Shown: one piece after another, positions 9,801 to 12,240 of the stretch
Position numbering within the stretch: position 1 is the first letter of the stretch
Layout: each line of letters begins with the position of its first letter
From: Gonium pectorale
Lineage: Eukaryota > Chlorophyta > Chlorophyceae > Chlamydomonadales > Volvocaceae
Assembly (NCBI GenBank): GCA_001584585.1
Contig: LSYV01000023.1
Span: forward strand, 840,062 to 852,301
Direction of reading: 5' to 3'
Length of the DNA stretch: 12,240 bases
Program-made: the position numbers and the translations under genes
The notes under the pieces: model-generated
What the model was told of the DNA's origin: nothing
The model's input: the letters and a program-made list of their open reading frames with translations, nothing else
Database searches by the model: none

Positions 9801-12002
9801 TATGTCGGCACAGCAGATCGCGTTGGCAGCTCCCCTGGGGCTCTAGCAACGCAGCGCCGTGCAACGACCAGCGGGCCCGCACTGGCACTGTCACTGGCAC
9901 TGGCACTCGCGCATCCCCAGGGCATGGGAGGGCAGGGTGGGGCATGATGCCAGTGTCGCTTGCGAAGCCGTGTGGTTCCCTGACCTCCCCCACTTCAGCC
10001 CCCCAGGGGCCCTGCTCTCTGTGTGGCTGGCCCCTTCGCCCCTTCGCCGCCTCCCGCTGTCAATCCTGTGCCGGCAGACAGCCCGCACGCCCCCTCCCCC
10101 CTCCCCCGGCCGGGAGATGAATGCGCCCAAGGGCTTCTCTAGTGAAAATGCCTTCCAACCCTCTAACCCCCCCTCCCCGGTTTTCTTGCTACCATGCGAC
10201 ACGGGGCTCCGACATGCGACCCGTATTATCCCCAACTCTGCTACCCCCGATCCGCCCTACTCGCCGTGTACACCGCAGACGATTCCTGCTGTGCCTGAAT
10301 CCCGGGACGAAGGCAATCCAGGCTTGTCCGCCCGACTTTACCATATTTCCAGCAGCACTCCCCACGCCGTGCTCCCCGCAGACGACCTGCTGTGCATGTA
10401 CCCCTGGCGCGACCACGTGGCGGTGCTGGTGCGGACGGACGCCGGCGCGGCGCCCGCGCTGCACACCCGCGGCGACGGGTCGCGCGGCCGGCGGAGGCGG
10501 CGCCTGCTGCTCAACGTCCCGATGGCGGGGCTGCTGCGGCGGCCAGTGTACGGCAACGCGCTGGTCTTGCGGCTGCGACTGGTGGGTACGTGGGTGGGCG
10601 GGACGGCGGATGGACCCATGGGTCGGTGGGGCGGTGGGCCTGGCGGGCGAGGGCGGCGGCGGCGGCTCCGGGGCGGCATGCACTGCGGGCTGTCGTACGG
10701 ACGGAGCACCAGACCACAAAGACAACCCTCGCGTGCCGGCCCCGGTCCCGTCCCGGCCCCGGTCCCGTCCCGGCCCCGGTCCCGTCCCGGCCCTGCCGCT
10801 GCATCGCACATCGCGACTCGGCCAAAACACGGCACCACGGACCTGGCTTTGCGGGCCGTGTCTTTGATGCAAGTCCCCCGCTGCGCCAACTCGCAAACTT
10901 CCCCGCACTTATTTGCCGGGCGCGGTATGCCCGCCGCCGAAGACTTCCGCCTCCCCGGTCCCGGTGCCGACCCCGGCAGGAGTTTGCCGACCAGGCGGAG
11001 GCAGCCAATGGCGGCGACGACGCCGCTGCCTCCGACGCTGGCAGCGGCGTCGGCGGCGGCGATGCGCCGGCCGGCGGCGTCGACCGCCTCTGCTTCGCGC
11101 CCCTCAGCGCCGCCGCGCTGCGCAGCTGTATGCTGGAGACCGAGTCGCTGGCTGAGCAAGTGGGCCGCAGCAGGCGAGTGGCCAAGGGCCACCATTCGGG
11201 CAGGCTGTGGGGCGGGGCTGAGGGCAAGCTTACGGCTGGCCGAGGGTGGTTCTGGGCACGGCAGCGCGACGCCACAAGCGGAAAGCCGTCTCGTCGCAGT
11301 TTTGCTCCCCAACAGTCATCTTAACATGTATCGAACTTAGCCGAACCGCCTCCTAAGCTAGCTATGTACAGAGGGGACCCGTTCCTCCTGTCGTGTGATG
11401 TGACCCAAATGCCCCCACCTTCCTGGCTGGGCTGGTTTGGGACCCTGTCGGCGACTCCTTAAGCGACGTTCTATGTGGGCGGGCGGGATACCGGCTTTCC
11501 CGTAGGCTAGCACCTTCTACTCCTTTCGCTCTTCGGATCAGGCGTGCTTTAGCGATCGGGCTTGGGTGTCGGTCTAGACTGCAGGGATAGCCGGTCCGGG
11601 CTTCTCCGCCCGTTCAGACCACCGGCCTCGTGGTCCATACATGCGCAGGACCAACAGGGAGGTATAGCGCTCTCAGCGCTCAGCCTCTCAGCCCCTAGTT
11701 GTTGACTTTGAGAGAGACATGCGCCCCCAGGCTTCTCTACTGAGAATGCCTTTCAATCCCACTACCCCTCCCCTTCCCCAACATCGTGTAACCCCAAGGC
11801 CCTCTTCCATTCCCGCCCATGCTGCAGTGACCTGCTGTCCGCGCTGCGGGTCAGCCCAGACTCGCAGCTGGGCTGGCTGGCCCGGCTGCCTCGCACGCCG
11901 CTCGACGAGACCGGGGACCCAGACGTGGCGGCGGCGCTGGCGCTGGCGACGGAGGCGGCCGGCCTGCCCACCGCTGACGCCGGCGCGCGCCGCGGCGCCT
12001 AG
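6866..12002 (+). CDS. Six-exon gene: prion-like Gly/Tyr/Gln/Pro-rich protein with unrecognised C-terminal domain
   Basis: Exon model: 6866-7115, 7599-8881, 9362-9479, 10382-10581, 10980-11173 and 11828-12002, totalling 2,220 bases and 739 residues. Phases match at every join. The ATG at 6866 (context GACAATGCC) opens a frame ending IEELMVKSG with donor GTATGT, joined in phase 1 to VHSLQELLLPLSS, so the ATG at 7640 is internal. Residues about 98-135 are Pro-rich and 155-180 Ala/Gly-rich. Residues 351-371 are Gly/Tyr-rich (YGFGYGVYSGYAPQGY), 398-466 Gln-rich including Q7, and 473-492 mostly proline. From about residue 495 the sequence looks folded: LLAVTPIHLLFGGQRGYAVQ, an exon with FRDAFGFSLAWWAKKRGK, then DDLLCMYPWRDHVAVLV. 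A basic run RGRRRRR (585-591) could be a nuclear localisation signal. A Gly/Asp/Ala insert follows, then LCFAPLSAAALRSCMLE and a final DLLSALRVSP segment. I do not recognise the family. The last intron needs a GC donor. Confidence 0.68.
7116..7598 (+). other. Intron 1 of the plus-strand gene
   Basis: This 483-base intron runs from GTATGT to a pyrimidine-rich tract ending ATCGCCAG. It is phase 1, and the split Gly codon is G plus GT. It is less GC-rich than exon 2. The frames open inside it are not supported as exons: they lack matching splice phase or codon bias. Nothing else was seen. Confidence 0.6.
8541..8744 (+). repeat. CAG/CAA-rich tract coding the Gln-rich segment
   Basis: The tract contains interrupted CAG and CAA trinucleotide runs, including a stretch with seven consecutive Gln codons near 8647-8667 and a CAG/CAC run near 8718-8740 coding Gln and His. 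The mix of CAG and CAA codons argues that selection on the protein, not only slippage, maintains the tract. Confidence 0.8.
8766..8823 (+). repeat. Proline-codon tract (CCN)n
   Basis: Nearly uninterrupted proline codons with a few alanines encode residues about 473-492 of the plus-strand protein, between the Gln-rich segment and the start of the ordered C-terminal part. Polyproline of this type commonly acts as a spacer or as a ligand for SH3, WW or profilin-like domains. No specific partner can be inferred. Confidence 0.75.
8882..9361 (+). other. Intron 2 of the plus-strand gene (stop-free, length divisible by three)
   Basis: The donor is CAG|GTGGGT and the acceptor follows a long pyrimidine tract ending CCCTCCAG. 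Phase is 0. The 480 bases contain no in-frame stop, so the sequence could be read through. The 3' half is pyrimidine-rich and its translation is Pro/Arg/Ser-rich, unlike the flanking ordered sequence, so I treat it as an intron. Confidence 0.65.
9564..9618 (+). repeat. TTGGC pentanucleotide microsatellite, about 11 units
   Basis: Eleven tandem pentamers, mostly TTGGC, with one CTGGC and two TTAGC variants, lie in intron 3. The two TTAGC units are three units apart, which suggests duplication of a multi-unit block. Confidence 0.92.
9880..9907 (+). repeat. CACTGG hexanucleotide short tandem repeat
   Basis: Four and two-thirds copies of CACTGG (one unit CACTGT) lie in intron 3 of the plus-strand gene. 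Confidence 0.85.
10116..10176 (+). repeat. Diverged intronic repeat, copy A
   Basis: The stretch starting ATGCGCCC at 10121 aligns without gaps for about 54 bases to copy B at 11719, with 13 mismatches by my hand count (about 76% identity). It lies about 200 bases before the exon 4 acceptor. No terminal repeats or target-site duplications were seen. Confidence 0.6.
10582..10979 (+). other. Intron 4 of the plus-strand gene
   Basis: This 398-base phase 0 intron runs from GTGGGT to a C-rich tract ending CCCCGGCAG. It carries a 17-base tandem repeat. Otherwise nothing is recognisable. Confidence 0.65.
10738..10793 (+). repeat. 17-base minisatellite, three perfect units plus a partial one
   Basis: GGCCCCGGTCCCGTCCC is repeated three times perfectly (10738-10754, 10755-10771, 10772-10788), followed by a partial degenerate copy, all inside intron 4. 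The strands are strongly asymmetric, with C/T-rich DNA on the sense strand. Confidence 0.93.
11174..11827 (+). other. Intron 5 of the plus-strand gene, probable GC-AG intron
   Basis: These 654 bases fall clearly in GC content relative to the exons. The acceptor is a pyrimidine-rich tract ending ATGCTGCAG. The final exon needs a phase 2 donor. The best candidate is AG|GCGAGT at 11174, a GC-type donor that gives GRSSDLLSALRV across the join. The nearest GT donors (11160, 11178) are in phase 0 and would break the frame. The intron also holds copy B of the diverged repeat. No other gene is visible. Confidence 0.5.
11712..11770 (+). repeat. Diverged intronic repeat, copy B
   Basis: This is the second copy of the element at 10116-10176, starting ATGCGCCC at 11719 and lying about 110 bases before the final exon's acceptor. 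Both copies are in the same orientation as the host gene. Confidence 0.6.
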
Positions 12003-12240
12003 CTCGCCGCGCGGCCGCTGCCGGCAGCGGTGGGGGAGAGGCCGGCGCGGATAGTGCCGTTGCCGCCTGTGGCGGTGGCGGCGCGGGCGCGGGGGAGAGG
12101 TCGGGCGCGGCGCTCGATGGCGGCGGCGCGCGGTCGAGGCGGTGCCGGCGGCGCTGGCGCCACTGCTGCGCTGCGTGCGCTGCAGCAGCCCGTGGTGCGC
12201 CTCCGCGCGGGCCGCGGCGGGCGGCGGGCCGGGCGCTGCC
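12003..12240 (+). other. Very GC-rich 3' flank with open frames to the window edge
   Basis: This is the most GC-rich stretch of the window and contains no TGTAA motif. The frame of the final exon stays open for all 79 codons after the TAG at 12000-12002. A second frame, starting at 12002, is also open and reads as Ala/Gly-rich protein. Algal 3'UTRs are usually less GC-rich, so this may be further coding sequence of the same gene reached by a different splice, or the start of another exon. It cannot be decided from the window. Confidence 0.35.

Larger units (their letters stand above)
9480..10381 (+). other. Intron 3 of the plus-strand gene, with simple repeats
   Basis: The longest intron in the window (902 bases) runs from GTGAGC to CCCCGCAG in phase 1, rebuilding an Asp codon. 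It contains a TTGGC pentamer array, a CACTGG hexamer array and one copy of a diverged repeat near 10116-10176. A further small exon inside cannot be excluded, but none is needed because the flanking phases match. Confidence 0.65.

Noticed and set aside
7640..10120. A single 826-codon plus-strand protein starting at 7640
   Set aside because: The frame crosses two good introns and continues into the pentamer repeat. An upstream exon from 6866 joins in phase, making the ATG at 7640 internal.
1..12240. Transposons, CRISPR arrays, tRNA or rRNA genes, bacterial operons
   Set aside because: No terminal inverted repeats, transposase or reverse-transcriptase motifs, spacer arrays, tRNA-like folds or rRNA-like conserved stretches were found on either strand by eye.

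Overview
The window looks like nuclear DNA of a Chlamydomonas-type (volvocine) green alga. The evidence is very high GC, coding exons biased to G/C in the third codon position, short introns with GTGCG/GTGAG/GTATG donors and pyrimidine-rich (N)CAG acceptors, proteins full of Ala/Gly/Pro low-complexity sequence, and a TGTAA-type polyadenylation motif. I saw no bacterial, viral, CRISPR, tRNA or rRNA signature and no recognisable transposase or reverse transcriptase. Species assignment is inference. All exon joins are my own reading of splice sites and reading-frame phase, without transcript data.

Layout. (1) Positions 1-1054, minus strand: the 5' part of a gene for a GIP1_N-type (GBF-interacting protein 1 N-terminal, UBA-like) protein, with an RGG box and a cluster of GW/WG motifs; it runs off the left edge. 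(2) Positions 1055-1631: 5'UTR, promoter and intergenic DNA. (3) Positions about 1632-6445, minus strand: a six-exon gene for a predicted protein of about 1,133 residues. It has a short N-terminal coiled coil, a long Ala/Pro/Gly-rich middle and degenerate IQ-like basic helices near the C-terminus. No family was recognised with certainty. (4) Positions 6446-6865: a compact divergent promoter region with several CCAAT/ATTGG pentamers and a small uORF. (5) Positions 6866-12002, plus strand: a six-exon gene for a predicted 739-residue protein with a prion-like Gly/Tyr/Gln/Pro-rich centre and a more ordered, unrecognised C-terminal region. (6) Positions 12003-12240: very GC-rich DNA in which the reading frame stays open past the predicted stop.

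The genes do not obviously form a pathway. The two larger genes are divergently paired and may share a promoter. The GIP1-like gene follows the IQ-like gene on the same strand. The most interesting points are the GW/WG cluster combined with an RGG box in the GIP1-like protein (a possible Argonaute hook), the two frame-preserving phase-2 exons coding the IQ-like tail, the prion-like plus-strand protein with a likely GC-AG intron, and a diverged repeat present in two of its introns. I did not find a convincing wholly new biological system; the two large genes are best described as lineage-specific or fast-evolving proteins of unknown function.
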